NCBI RefSeq assembly: GCF_013393365.1
Contig: NZ_AP022321.1
Coordinates: 1,212,001 to 1,276,000 of the forward strand
Length of the DNA stretch: 64,000 nt
From: Veillonella nakazawae
GTDB taxonomy: Bacteria > Bacillota > Negativicutes > Veillonellales > Veillonellaceae
Reading direction: 5' to 3'
Every line of letters starts with the position of its first letter. Position 1 is the stretch's first letter. Positions 26,426 to 36,393 of this stretch are shown here, in pieces. The notes beneath the pieces were generated by a model. That model was not told the origin of the DNA and did no database searches. It saw only the letters and a list, made by a program, of their open reading frames with translations. The position numbers and the translations under genes are program-made.

Positions 26426-29400
26426 TATGCTAGATCCTCCTTCACATCTTCAAATGCTACTGTTAATAATCGCGATACGCCTCGTTCAACCATGGTCACC
26501 CCTTGTAATACTTCGGCAGCTTCCATCGTCTTTTTACGGTGCGATACTACGATAAATTGTGTTTCTTTATTTACCCGATTTAAGTAAGAACTAAATCTTT
26601 CTACATTGGCTTCATCAAGGGCTGCGTCAACTTCGTCAAGCACACAGAATGGCGCAGGACGATAATCGAGGAACGAGAATAATAAAGCAATAACCGTTAA
26701 GGCTCGTTCACCACCGGACAACAAGGTCAATTGTTGACGTTTCTTCCCTGGCGGCTGAATGTAGAAATCGATACCACCAGTTAAGATATTATCTGGATCA
26801 GTCAATACAATTTGAGCCGTACCACCACCAAATAGTTGGCTAAATACCTCTTGGAATCTACGACCTACTACATCTAATACATCGTATAGCTGTGTACTCA
26901 TAGCCTTGTCCATTTCAGCAATAACCGCTTGCAATTGCTCTTTCGCTGTATCTAAATCTACTAATTGTGTGGATAAGAAATCATAACGCTCTTTAGTTTC
27001 TTCATATTCTTCAACAGCGTTCGGATTGACTGGACCAAGCTCGGCAATTTCAGCCATCAAACGTGCTTGTTCATCCTTCCAATCACTGACGGAACCTTCA
27101 ATGCGAAGAGCCTGCGCATCTTCTAAGGTAAAGCCTAACTCTTGTAGTTCTTCTACAAAGCGTTCGCAATCCATGCGATGACGGGTAATTTTACCTTCCA
27201 TATCAACGAGTCGACCTTGAACGACTTTATATCGTTGGTTCAATCGATCTTGTTCACCGAGGATAGATTCCATCTCTTCACGTCCTGTAGATGTTTTATC
27301 ATAAGCCTCATCGCGAAGTGCACGCAATCGTTCAACCTCCGCTGTAGCAGAAGCCAATTCTTCCTCTGCCAATTCTTTATCCTTGGGTAGCTCCACTTCG
27401 CAGCGCTCTGTAGTGCTAATTAGCAGATTACGTAACGGTGTTAAGCGCTCTACAATGTTAGCAATGGATTGATTACGTTGTTCTCGCTGAGCTTCGCGTT
27501 CCTTAATGGTTTGTCGCAACGTATCACAGGTGAGGCGTGCCTCTGTGAAAGCTTCATAAGCCTCTTGCTGTACCTTTTGTAATACAGTTAAACGCTCCAT
27601 TAAGGCCCCTTGATTGCCATCTACACCGTGGTCTTCTTGCAAAGAAGCCAATGCTATTTCTTGGTCTTTCAAGTTAGCCGTTGTACGAGCTAAATCAATA
27701 TCGATTTGTAATAAACGTTGCTCTTCTTCACGGAGAACACGTTTCTTACGCTCCATTTGATTTTGAATATTTTGTACCTTTGTTTCGCTAGCCACATACA
27801 GTAAGTTCGTATGTTGGTAGCTTTCATCAAGGGCACCTCGTTCTTTTTCAGCTTCATCAACCCGTTTTTCAAGGTTTTCCAAGCTAGCTGTTAAGGAACG
27901 AATTTGTTCTTCAATTTGCAATAGCTCTTGTTCAAGGCTAGTCGCCTCTTCCTTACGGCTCAATACAGAGGCACGCTTACGCTTTGTAGCACCACCAGTT
28001 AAAGAACCACCAGGTTGGAATTGTTCCCCTGTAAGCGTAACGATACGCAATTGTTGATTATATTTTTTTTGCAGACCAATTGCATCATCCATGGAGGATA
28101 CTACCAAGGTGCGCCCCAATAAGTATTGGAAAATATGAGCGTATGTATTATCAACGGAAATACAATCAACAGCAGTACCGATTACACAGCTTTCATGTAA
28201 AGCCGGTGTATCATAGGGTTTTCCTTTTACAGAATCCATTGGCAAGAAGGTTACGCGGCCACCTTGGATAGATTTCAAATAATTGACACCCTCCGCAGCA
28301 GCCCGAGCAGTAGTGGTCACAACGTGATTAACACTACCACCTAATGCCGTTTCGATAGCCGTAGTATATTTATCTTCTACCGTAAAGAGATCACCAACAG
28401 CACCCGTAATCTGTTCGCGCCAAGATCCTTTACCGTTTAGGATATTCTTAGTACCTTCTAAATAGCCTTCATGTTGTTCTTCCCATTGGGCTAATAGTTC
28501 GATACGACCTTTAACACGTTGCTCTTGGGTACGTAATTTTTGTAACTCTTTGCGTTCCTCACGAGCTTGTATAACTGCTTCTTTACCACCATCAACGAGG
28601 GCTTGTCGTTGTGCAGAAATAGCAGTAAATTTCTGACCAAGTGATTCATATTCAGCACGTGCTGCTTGTAGTTCACTATCTACTTGACCTATTTCATCCT
28701 TTAAAACTTCACATTGTTTTGTAGACTCTTCCTTACGAGCTTCTAAGCTACGAATACTAGCCTTTGCTGTTTCAATAGCGCTCACAAGCTCTAATTGATG
28801 TTGCTCAAAGGCTTCTCGATTAGACTGCAATGACTGGAACTTAGCTTGCTCGGCGCTAACATCTTCAACAGCTTTTTTATAATTAGATTCTAACGCTTCT
28901 AGCTTAGACTCTTTTTCTACTAATTGAGCACTTTCATCTTGAATCAACTGATTTAAAATGCGCAATTGTTGTTCTTCGCCCTTTTGCGTAGCTTCTAGTT
29001 CGCTAATACGCATAGATATTTCATCTAATTCACGATGAGCTGTCTTCAACTGTTCTTCTAACAGACGTAAATGACCTGCTAAACGTTCTTCATCACGTTG
29101 CTTTTCCGTATACTGAGCTTCCCACAACTTGAGTTGTTCTTGCTCTTTTGTTGATGCGGATTGCAAGGTATGACGGCGCGCTTCCAATTTAGACAATTCA
29201 GTTTGAAGCTCAATCTCTTCATTCTTAAATGCAATATTATCATTTTCGAAACGCGTTAATAAACGATCAGAGGTCTTATAATTGTGAAAGCCTAATGCCC
29301 CATCATAGTCGCGCTTTGTACGACTTAAGGTCATATACTTTTTAGTCTTTTCCGCCTTTTCAGACAAAGGTCCTAGTTGTTCTTCGATAGTAGCCATTAC

Positions 29401-29979
29401 GTCGCGTACGCGTTCCATGTTTCTGTCTGTGCTAGCAATACGACGCAATGCATCTTCTTTGTTGATTTTAAAACGAGAAATACCTGCTACATCTTCAAAG
29501 ATCAAACGACGCTCTTCAGGCTTTGAATTCAAAATAGCATCAATACGGTTCTGACCGATAATAGCCATTGAGTCTTTCCCAAGGCCTGTATCAGCTAATA
29601 AAAGATGAATATCCTTTAAACGACAAGAACGTTTATTGATAAGGAACTCACTTTCACCAGTACGATAAATACGGCGTGTAATAGCAACCTCAGCCATATC
29701 TACATCTAATTGATGGTCACTATTGTCAAATACAAGTGTAACCTCAGCTGCACTCATTGGTTTACGTTTTTCCGTACCAGAGAAAATAATATCCTCTGCT
29801 TTTTGACCACGTAAGTTACGGACATTGGATTCCCCTAAAACCCATTTCATAGCATCCGTAATATTACTTTTACCACTTCCGTTAGGTCCAATAACGGCAG
29901 TCATTCCTGGCGAGAATTTTACAACCGTTTTATCTGCAAACGATTTAAAGCCCTTTAATTCTAACCGAAGTAATTGCAT
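26425..29979 (-). CDS. smc: Chromosome segregation protein SMC
   Basis: 1184 residues, typical length. N-terminal ATPase half with Walker A GPNGSGKSNITDAMKWVLGE (about residue 32), a long coiled coil, a hinge at about residues 510-640 (GAVGDLFTVEDKYTTAIETALGG, then GGSLTGG), a second coiled coil, and the C-terminal half with signature LLSGGERALTVIALLF and Walker B FCVLDEVDAALDEANVERF. It compacts and segregates the chromosome with ScpA/ScpB, whose genes are not in this window. First in a coupled run with ftsY, the unknown gene and uvrB. Confidence 0.97.
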   Translation of the reverse strand: MQLLRLELKGFKSFADKTVVKFSPGMTAVIGPNGSGKSNITDAMKWVLGESNVRNLRGQKAEDIIFSGTEKRKPMSAAEVTLVFDNSDHQLDVDMAEVAITRRIYRTGESEFLINKRSCRLKDIHLLLADTGLGKDSMAIIGQNRIDAILNSKPEERRLIFEDVAGISRFKINKEDALRRIASTDRNMERVRDVMATIEEQLGPLSEKAEKTKKYMTLSRTKRDYDGALGFHNYKTSDRLLTRFENDNIAFKNEEIELQTELSKLEARRHTLQSASTKEQEQLKLWEAQYTEKQRDEERLAGHLRLLEEQLKTAHRELDEISMRISELEATQKGEEQQLRILNQLIQDESAQLVEKESKLEALESNYKKAVEDVSAEQAKFQSLQSNREAFEQHQLELVSAIETAKASIRSLEARKEESTKQCEVLKDEIGQVDSELQAARAEYESLGQKFTAISAQRQALVDGGKEAVIQAREERKELQKLRTQEQRVKGRIELLAQWEEQHEGYLEGTKNILNGKGSWREQITGAVGDLFTVEDKYTTAIETALGGSVNHVVTTTARAAAEGVNYLKSIQGGRVTFLPMDSVKGKPYDTPALHESCVIGTAVDCISVDNTYAHIFQYLLGRTLVVSSMDDAIGLQKKYNQQLRIVTLTGEQFQPGGSLTGGATKRKRASVLSRKEEATSLEQELLQIEEQIRSLTASLENLEKRVDEAEKERGALDESYQHTNLLYVASETKVQNIQNQMERKKRVLREEEQRLLQIDIDLARTTANLKDQEIALASLQEDHGVDGNQGALMERLTVLQKVQQEAYEAFTEARLTCDTLRQTIKEREAQREQRNQSIANIVERLTPLRNLLISTTERCEVELPKDKELAEEELASATAEVERLRALRDEAYDKTSTGREEMESILGEQDRLNQRYKVVQGRLVDMEGKITRHRMDCERFVEELQELGFTLEDAQALRIEGSVSDWKDEQARLMAEIAELGPVNPNAVEEYEETKERYDFLSTQLVDLDTAKEQLQAVIAEMDKAMSTQLYDVLDVVGRRFQEVFSQLFGGGTAQIVLTDPDNILTGGIDFYIQPPGKKRQQLTLLSGGERALTVIALLFSFLDYRPAPFCVLDEVDAALDEANVERFSSYLNRVNKETQFIVVSHRKKTMEAAEVLQGVTMVERGVSRLLTVAFEDVKEDLA

Positions 29980-30024
29980 GACTGCCTCCTTTCTACTAAC
30001 AACCCCGAATAATCATATCTTTTA

Positions 30025-31167
30025 TTATAACATATATTGTAGGCCATCAATACAGCAACGAACAGTATTTCTCGTATTATCTTCACACCAATCTATGCTA
30101 AATTGAGGATATGTTTCTTGGAAATATAAAATATTGCGATTTTTGAGACCTCGAACCTTTGATGTACTGCTTCTAGGATAAGAAATTACAATCCTATGTT
30201 TCATCAAAATATTACCACTATCCGAATAAGATCTACATTTTACCTTATGGGTATGGTAACAATCAAAATGAGAAAAATTGTAATCATTTTGCTTTCCTAA
30301 TAAATTTTCTAAAGAAAGATGTTCATCAATACATCTTTCAATACGTTGTTTATATTGTTCATTTACAACGAGCTCACCCATAGCAGGTTCATAGGGACCT
30401 GCTACTAAACTATTGCCTGAATCGAGCTCTTCCGTGCTTTGTAATCCTGTACGTATAACTTCAATATTATGCTGTTCAAACCATTCCTTTAAGAATGTAC
30501 AATATTTAATAGCTTGTTCAGTACTTAATGGCTCATATTCACCAGATCTATATTGATCTGCTAGTTCTGTATTTTCTATAACAAGAACAGGATAGATTCG
30601 AACAAAATCTGGTTCTAGTTTAACTACAGCAATAGCGGTTTCTAGAATGGTTTCCCAAGTTTCACCTTTTAATCCTGGTAAAAGCTGAACACCTACAGTC
30701 ATTCCACGTCGCTTTAATCGCGCAACAGCATCTACTACCTCTTGTGCTGTGTGACCGCGCTTAGCATCGACTAAAATACCATCATTCATAGATTGTACGC
30801 CAAGCTCTACTGTTTTTACGCCATAGGATTGTAACAATGAGATAGCCTCATCCCCAACAGCATCAGGCCGTGTAGAGCAACGTATACCATCGATTATGTC
30901 CTGTTGTAACATCTCATAAGCTGGCGCTAATAAGGTATGTTGCAAATCGTGATGAATGGCTGTAAAAGAGCCTCCATAAAAGGCGACCTCCCAAAACTTA
31001 TCATTTCGTTTTTTACCCACATAATCTGTAATCGTTTTTTTTATATAATCCGGTGTTAGGTGACTAATACCAGATTGACCTGTAATACGGGACTGGTTAC
31101 AAAATGTACATACATAAGGACACCCTACATGAGGTATAAAAAAAGTTATCATACCAAATGGTTTCAT
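30025..31167 (-). CDS. Radical SAM protein, Elp3-like N-terminal family
   Basis: 380 residues from the ATG at 31167 (AAGGAGAG upstream); a GTG at 31173 is the alternative. The cluster motif GCPYVCTFCNQ (C-x3-C-x2-C) is near residue 17, followed by YGGSFTAIH, the SAM-binding STRPDAV and the barrel motif GVQSMND. This matches Elp3-like radical SAM proteins without the acetyltransferase domain. The last 100 residues look family-specific and may contribute cysteines or histidines (FDCYHTHKVKCRSY). Substrate unknown. It lies just ahead of smc in the same direction. Confidence 0.85.
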   Translation of the reverse strand: MKPFGMITFFIPHVGCPYVCTFCNQSRITGQSGISHLTPDYIKKTITDYVGKKRNDKFWEVAFYGGSFTAIHHDLQHTLLAPAYEMLQQDIIDGIRCSTRPDAVGDEAISLLQSYGVKTVELGVQSMNDGILVDAKRGHTAQEVVDAVARLKRRGMTVGVQLLPGLKGETWETILETAIAVVKLEPDFVRIYPVLVIENTELADQYRSGEYEPLSTEQAIKYCTFLKEWFEQHNIEVIRTGLQSTEELDSGNSLVAGPYEPAMGELVVNEQYKQRIERCIDEHLSLENLLGKQNDYNFSHFDCYHTHKVKCRSYSDSGNILMKHRIVISYPRSSTSKVRGLKNRNILYFQETYPQFSIDWCEDNTRNTVRCCIDGLQYML

Positions 31168-31337
31168 AGTCACTCTCCTTTCTTATATAAAATAAACTCA
31201 GCCAAAACCTTTTATATTAATATATTAATATCCATGTATTTAATCCTTATGATATGTAATTAATATATTAAGATATAAGGCTTTCGATACAACGATTATA
31301 AGATAAATATATTTACTATTCTATATACTATTATACA

Positions 31338-31362
31338 GAAAAAAGCGCCATTAGGCGCTTTT
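31338..31362 (-). terminator. Terminator of the fatty-acid/rnc operon
   Basis: Stem AAAAGCGCC (31341-31349), loop ATTA, GGCGCTTTT (31354-31362), immediately after the rnc stop codon, with T-rich DNA beyond on the minus strand. Confidence 0.85.
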
Positions 31363-32100
31363 CTATTTGTCCATTAACTTTTCTAACGTTAATTGAGCCG
31401 CATGTTGTTCTGCAATTTTTTTACTTTTACCAGAGCCTGCCTCGTAAGTAACACCATTGATTTCGACCACCATATGGAAGGTCTTAGCATGGTCGGGACC
31501 ACTTTCACTGAGCAAACGATAGACGATATGTTTATCACCATCCCGTTGCACATATTCTTGTAACAAGGTTTTATAATCTTTGCCCCGTTTACCTTCTAAA
31601 GCTTGCTTGATATAAGTAATGAGATGTTTTAAAACGAAGTTCATCGCCGTTTGGTAATCTGTAGAAATATAGATAGCACCAATGAGAGACTCAAAGGTAT
31701 CCGCTAAAATAGAATTACGATTATTACCACCAGAAGCACATTCACCATGACCGAGCAATAAATATTGCCCCAATTGCAAAGAACGACTTACAGATGCTAA
31801 AGAATCCTCACACACTGTAGCGGCCTTAATTTTCGTCAAATTACCTTCGGCCATGTCTGGATATGTCTTAAATAGGTATTCCCCAATAATAAGATCCAAA
31901 ACAGCATCGCCTAAAAACTCTAATCGCTGATTGTGATTAATATGCTTTGATTTATGTTCATTCGCATAAGATGTATGTGTAAAAGCACAATCTAAAATGG
32001 ATATATCTGACACAGGTATGTCTAAACGAGCAACAAGCCCATGAAGAGATTCTTCACGAGCTTGTGTCATCTTACTCTTATGCGCTTCAACAGCTACCAT
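31363..32100 (-). CDS. rnc: Ribonuclease III
   Basis: 245 residues from the ATG at 32100, overlapping the fabF stop as TAATG; an internal ATG ten codons in is possible. The catalytic domain shows the signature NQRLEFLGDAVLDLIIGEYLF (about 60) with the metal-binding E and D, and later DTFESLIGAIYI. A double-stranded RNA-binding domain fills the last 70 residues (YKTLLQEYVQRDGDKHIVYRL, then GSGKSKKIAEQHAAQLTLEKL). It processes rRNA precursors and other duplex RNA. Last gene of the fab operon. Confidence 0.96.
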   Translation of the reverse strand: MVAVEAHKSKMTQAREESLHGLVARLDIPVSDISILDCAFTHTSYANEHKSKHINHNQRLEFLGDAVLDLIIGEYLFKTYPDMAEGNLTKIKAATVCEDSLASVSRSLQLGQYLLLGHGECASGGNNRNSILADTFESLIGAIYISTDYQTAMNFVLKHLITYIKQALEGKRGKDYKTLLQEYVQRDGDKHIVYRLLSESGPDHAKTFHMVVEINGVTYEAGSGKSKKIAEQHAAQLTLEKLMDK

Positions 32101-33344
32101 TAGCCTTCATAACGGCGTACGCAAAGTGTACCGTTATGACCACCAAAACCGAAAGAGTTGGAAAGAGCACATTTAACTTGAAGGTCACGTGCACCTTCGC
32201 GAACATAGTCAAGATCCAAACCTTCATCAGGGTTGTCACAGTTGATTGTAGGATGAACTTTGCCAGTTTCGATAGCCATCGCCATAACGATAGTTTCGAT
32301 AGCACCAGCAGCACCTAACAAGTGACCTGTCATGGATTTTGTAGAGTTAACAGCGATGTCTTTAGCATGATCGCCGAATAATTCTTTAATAGCCAATGTT
32401 TCATTTTTGTCATTAAGGCCAGTAGATGTACCATGAGCATTGATGTAGTTAACGTCTTTAGGATCGATACCTGCATCTTTAATTGCTAATTCCATACATT
32501 TACGAGCTTGTACACCACCTGGAGCTGGTGCAGTAATGTGGTAAGCATCGCCATTAGTACCATAACCTACAACTTCAGCGTAGATATGAGCACCACGAGC
32601 TTTTGCGTGTTCTAATTCTTCAAGAACAACGATACCAGAACCTTCACCCATTACGAAACCATCGCGATCGCGGTCAAATGGACGAGATGCTTTTGTTGGT
32701 TCGTCATTGCGTGTAGACATAGCTTTCATAGCTGCGAAACCAGCTACAGCTGCAGGAGATACAGCCGCTTCAGTACCACCGGCAAACATAATATCAGCAT
32801 CACCACGTTGGATAATACGGAAAGCATCGCCAATAGCATTTGTACCAGAAGTACAAGCTGTTACGTCTGTAATAACAGGACCTTTAAGGCCAAGACGGAT
32901 GGATACACGTGCAGATGTCATATTGGCAATCATCATAGGAACTGCAAATGGACTTACACGGCCAGGACCTTTTTCGAATAATGTTTCATATACTTCATGG
33001 ATGGAGTCGATACCGCCAATACCAGTACCAACTACAGTACCACAACGATCTAAATCTTGTTTATCTAAATCAAGATCAGCATCTTCACAAGCAAGAACAG
33101 CAGCACCGATAGCCAATTCTACAGAACGGTCCATACGACGAGCTTCTTTCTTGTCTACGCCATAGTTTGTAACATCAAAATCTTTTACTTCACCAGCAAT
33201 ACGCGTTGCATAGTCAGATGCATCAAAGCGTGTAATTGGCCCAATACCAGATTGACCTGCCAATAACGCATTGTAAAAGTTCTCTTTACCGATACCTACA
33301 GGAGTCACTGCCCCTAAGCCAGTAATTACTACACGTTTTTCCAA
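32100..33344 (-). CDS. fabF: Beta-ketoacyl-ACP synthase II
   Basis: 414 residues with the thiolase-fold triad: Cys in DVTACTSGTNAIGDA, His in NAHGTSTGLNDKNE, His in KSMTGHLLGAAGAIE. It extends acyl-ACP with malonyl-ACP in chain elongation. Near the 3' end of the fab operon, overlapping rnc. Confidence 0.96.
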   Translation of the reverse strand: MEKRVVITGLGAVTPVGIGKENFYNALLAGQSGIGPITRFDASDYATRIAGEVKDFDVTNYGVDKKEARRMDRSVELAIGAAVLACEDADLDLDKQDLDRCGTVVGTGIGGIDSIHEVYETLFEKGPGRVSPFAVPMMIANMTSARVSIRLGLKGPVITDVTACTSGTNAIGDAFRIIQRGDADIMFAGGTEAAVSPAAVAGFAAMKAMSTRNDEPTKASRPFDRDRDGFVMGEGSGIVVLEELEHAKARGAHIYAEVVGYGTNGDAYHITAPAPGGVQARKCMELAIKDAGIDPKDVNYINAHGTSTGLNDKNETLAIKELFGDHAKDIAVNSTKSMTGHLLGAAGAIETIVMAMAIETGKVHPTINCDNPDEGLDLDYVREGARDLQVKCALSNSFGFGGHNGTLCVRRYEG

Positions 33345-33380
33345 TTATTCCACCTCTTATAGCTATACAGCCCTTTTAAA

Positions 33381-34343
33381 TTAATCAATCTCTGCTACTT
33401 GCTGTTTTAGTTGAGCAAAGATATCTTTAACTGGCATAATCTTGTCGACTTTTCTCATATTATTGCCAGAGAACACCAAACCTGTTTCCACATCACCTTG
33501 TTGTGCACGAGAAAGAGCACGGATGATACAGAATTTATGGGAACAATGTTTCAAACAGTTATCACACACCGTTGGAGGTGCTACAGTACCGTCTAATACA
33601 GATTCAGCAAATTTATTTTTAATTGCTTGTCCAGGCAAACCTACAGGACTTTGAATTAATACAATATCCTCAGGATTAGTAGCCCGTACATACATTTTTT
33701 TCAATTCGTCAGATGCATTACATTCATCAGAAGCAGCAAAACGGCTACCCATTTGAACGCCACTAGCACCTAATTTCAACATTTCTACGATGTCACGACC
33801 ATCAAGAACACCACCAGCACCAATAACTGGAATGTTTTTAACAGCAGCTACAACCTCTGGAACGATTTCTCGAGCGGAACGATCCGTCCCCAAGTGGCCA
33901 CCAGCTTCGCAGCCTTCTACGATTACTGCTGCTGCACCTAAACCTTCAGAAATGCGAGCTAATTTTGCGGACGAAACAATTGGTACGATTGGCGTACCAG
34001 ACTCTTTGCCCATTGCGAACATATCTCTTGAAAAACCAGCACCTGCTACTACAAGATCAATGCCCTCTTCGATGGCAGTTTTAACTAAGCCCGCAAATTG
34101 TGTTGCGGCTACCATCGCATTTATACCAATAATACCCGTAGGTGATAATTTTCTAGCTAATTGTATTTCGTATCGTAATTCATCAAACGGCAAACCGGAT
34201 GCTGCAATAAGGCCGATACCACCTTCATTTGCAACGGCTGCCGCCAAGCGAGCTGTAGACAATCTAATCGCCATACCACCTTGAATAATAGGTACTTTGG
34301 CCACTAGATTCCCAATGCGAAGTTCAGGGAGCTTCACTATCAA
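33381..34343 (-). CDS. FMN-dependent nitronate monooxygenase / FabK-related enoyl reductase
   Basis: A 320-residue TIM-barrel flavoprotein: IIQGGMAIRLSTARLAAAVANEGGIG at the start, EGCEAGGHLG around 140 and GGVLDGRDIVEMLKLGASGVQMGSRF near 180-205. The C-terminal CDNCLKHCSHKFC...AL-x-x-A-x-x-G pattern marks the subgroup often found in fab operons, distinct from the true FabK at 36394. It lies between acpP and fabF. Whether it reduces enoyl-ACP or detoxifies nitronates cannot be read from the sequence. Confidence 0.8.
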   Translation of the reverse strand: MIVKLPELRIGNLVAKVPIIQGGMAIRLSTARLAAAVANEGGIGLIAASGLPFDELRYEIQLARKLSPTGIIGINAMVAATQFAGLVKTAIEEGIDLVVAGAGFSRDMFAMGKESGTPIVPIVSSAKLARISEGLGAAAVIVEGCEAGGHLGTDRSAREIVPEVVAAVKNIPVIGAGGVLDGRDIVEMLKLGASGVQMGSRFAASDECNASDELKKMYVRATNPEDIVLIQSPVGLPGQAIKNKFAESVLDGTVAPPTVCDNCLKHCSHKFCIIRALSRAQQGDVETGLVFSGNNMRKVDKIMPVKDIFAQLKQQVAEID

Positions 34344-34367
34344 ATCCTCCTGTAAATAAAACCGGTT

Positions 34368-34387
34368 GGGAGGCCACTCGGCCTCCC
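34368..34387 (-). terminator. Intercistronic hairpin between acpP and the next gene
   Basis: Perfect 8-bp GC stem GGGAGGCC/GGCCTCCC with a 4-base loop, 28 bases past the acpP stop; a T-rich stretch (GGTTTTATTT) begins about 6 bases later on the minus strand. It could act as an attenuator or 3' stabiliser that raises acpP expression over the genes below it. Confidence 0.5.
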
Positions 34388-34414
34388 GTACGGCTGAATT
34401 GTCAGCTTTACAGC

Positions 34415-34645
34415 TTATTTAGCAGAATCAATATATTCTACTGTATCCTTAACGGTTTTGATTTTTTCTGCAACATCGTCAGGGATTTCAACATTGAATT
34501 CTTCTTCGAATGCCATGATCAATTCAACGATATCTAAGGAGTCAGCGCCTAAGTCGTCGATGAATGTAGAATCAATGGTAACTTCAGCTTCATCAACGCC
34601 TAATTGTTCCACAACGATTGCTTTTACTTTATCGAAAGTGTTCAT
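34415..34645 (-). CDS. acpP: Acyl carrier protein
   Basis: 76 residues from the ATG at 34645, with AGGAGGTGA 10 bases upstream; the longer frame begins inside that ribosome site. The phosphopantetheine serine lies in [15 protein letters not shown] (about residue 36). Acidic helical protein of standard length that carries growing acyl chains. Confidence 0.97.
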   Translation of the reverse strand: MNTFDKVKAIVVEQLGVDEAEVTIDSTFIDDLGADSLDIVELIMAFEEEFNVEIPDDVAEKIKTVKDTVEYIDSAK

Positions 34646-34696
34646 TGGTGGTTCACCTCCTTTCAAAGTGTATTTATATATAGTCTAATTTTGAAA

Positions 34697-35440
34697 CTAC
34701 ATCACCATACCGCCATCTACATTGATGACTTGGCCTGTAATATAGTTAGCAAAATCGCTAGCAAGGAATGTTGCTACTGTCGCTACTTCTTCAGCATTAG
34801 CCATACGGCCCAATGGAATTTCTGCAACCATAGCTTCTTTAACTTTTTCTGGTAATACATCAGTCATATCAGTATTGATAAATCCTGGTGCAATAGCATT
34901 AACAGTAATGCCACGACTTGCTAATTCTTTAGCACAGGATTTAGTAAAACCAATTACACCAGCTTTAGATGCTGCATAGTTAGTTTGACCTGCATTACCC
35001 ATAACGCCTACAACAGATGTCATATTGATAATATGACCAGAACGTTGTTTCATCATGATTTTAGATACTGCTTTAGTTACTAAATATACACCTTTAAGGT
35101 TGATATCTATAACAGCATCAAAATCTTCGTCTTTCATACGCATCAATAAACCATCACGCGTAATACCCGCATTATTTACGAGAATATCAATGTGACCAAA
35201 CTCTTTATGAGCTTCTTCCACCATAGCTGCAACTTCATCAGCATTAGCTACATTGGCTTTAATTTTAATGGCTTTACGGCCTAAAGCTTGTACAGCTTCA
35301 ACAGTTTCTTGAGCTGCACCTTCGCTACCGCTATAGTTAACTACCACATCAGCACCAGATTGTGCTAAATTGATAGCTACAGCGCGACCAATGCCACGGG
35401 ATGCGCCAGTTACAATGGCTACTTTACCCTCTAAATGCAT
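34697..35440 (-). CDS. fabG: 3-oxoacyl-ACP reductase
   Basis: A 247-residue short-chain dehydrogenase: cofactor loop GASRGIGRAVA (about residue 12), NNAGITRD, catalytic Ser in MTSVVGVMG and YAASKAG (Y-x3-K), then the C-terminal VDGGMVM. It reduces beta-ketoacyl-ACP with NADPH. It directly follows fabD with 1 base between them. Confidence 0.97.
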   Translation of the reverse strand: MHLEGKVAIVTGASRGIGRAVAINLAQSGADVVVNYSGSEGAAQETVEAVQALGRKAIKIKANVANADEVAAMVEEAHKEFGHIDILVNNAGITRDGLLMRMKDEDFDAVIDINLKGVYLVTKAVSKIMMKQRSGHIINMTSVVGVMGNAGQTNYAASKAGVIGFTKSCAKELASRGITVNAIAPGFINTDMTDVLPEKVKEAMVAEIPLGRMANAEEVATVATFLASDFANYITGQVINVDGGMVM

Positions 35441-35441
35441 T

Positions 35442-36383
35442 TTATCGAACCCCTTTCAAAAATTCAAGCGTTTTCTCTAAGGATGCAATGTCTTCAACAT
35501 TGGCTAATTCCATATCTTTATTGATCTTTTTAGTAAAGCCAGTAAGTACTTTACCAGGACCTACTTCAACGAATCGAGTTACACCAAAGTTAACCATTTC
35601 AGCTACGCAGTCTTCCCACAATACAGGATTTGCAGCTTGTGTAACTAAGGACTCTTTAATATCGTTTGCATTAGTCAAAATTTTACCTGTCACATTTGCC
35701 ACTACAGGAATTTGAGCATCGCTCACTTCGATTTTATCCAACTCTTCTTTTAAACGAAGAGCTGCAGGTTCCATCAAACGGCTGTGGAATGGAGCACTTA
35801 CAGGAAGCATAACAGCACGTTTTGCACCGGCTTCTTTCATCTTTTCTGCTGCAGTTTCTACCGCTGCTGTTTCACCAGCAATAACAATTTGACCTGGGCA
35901 GTTGAAGTTAACTGCTTGCACAGAACCAACAGAATCGTTAACCTCTTTACAAATTTCTACAACTTGTTCACGAGGTAAAGCTAGAATTGCTGCCATAGCA
36001 CCTTTGCCCAATGGCACAGCTTCTTGCATATATTCACCGCGTTTATGAACAACATACACAGCATCTTTAAAATTCAATACACCTGCCGCTACAAGAGCAC
36101 TGTATTCACCAAGACTATGACCACCTACGATATCAGGTGTAAAGCCTTGTTCTTTAAGAACTTCATAGCAAGCTACAGATGCAGTTAAGATAGCCGGTTG
36201 TGTATTAGCAGTTTTAACAAGTTCAGTATCAGGGCCTTCAAAGCACAATTTGGAAATAGAATAACCAAGCGCTTCGTCAGCTTCTTCAAAACGTTGTTTC
36301 ACAATAGGATATGCATTGTACAAATCTTGTAACATGCCTACTTTTTGGGAACCTTGACCAGGAAAAACAAATGCTGTTTTCAT
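35442..36383 (-). CDS. fabD: Malonyl-CoA:ACP transacylase
   Basis: 313 residues from the ATG at 36383 (AAGGAGG upstream); the frame extends 7 codons into the end of fabK. The start motif FVFPGQGSQKVGM, nucleophile GHSLGEYSAL (about residue 90) and histidine in SAPFHSRLM identify the acyltransferase fold. It loads malonyl groups onto ACP. Confidence 0.97.
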   Translation of the reverse strand: MKTAFVFPGQGSQKVGMLQDLYNAYPIVKQRFEEADEALGYSISKLCFEGPDTELVKTANTQPAILTASVACYEVLKEQGFTPDIVGGHSLGEYSALVAAGVLNFKDAVYVVHKRGEYMQEAVPLGKGAMAAILALPREQVVEICKEVNDSVGSVQAVNFNCPGQIVIAGETAAVETAAEKMKEAGAKRAVMLPVSAPFHSRLMEPAALRLKEELDKIEVSDAQIPVVANVTGKILTNANDIKESLVTQAANPVLWEDCVAEMVNFGVTRFVEVGPGKVLTGFTKKINKDMELANVEDIASLEKTLEFLKGVR

Positions 36384-36393
36384 AAGGGCCTCC

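Noticed and set aside
33790..34284. Plus-strand 164-codon frame opposite the nitronate-monooxygenase-like gene
   Set aside because: Low-complexity antisense shadow of a clear gene; no start signals.
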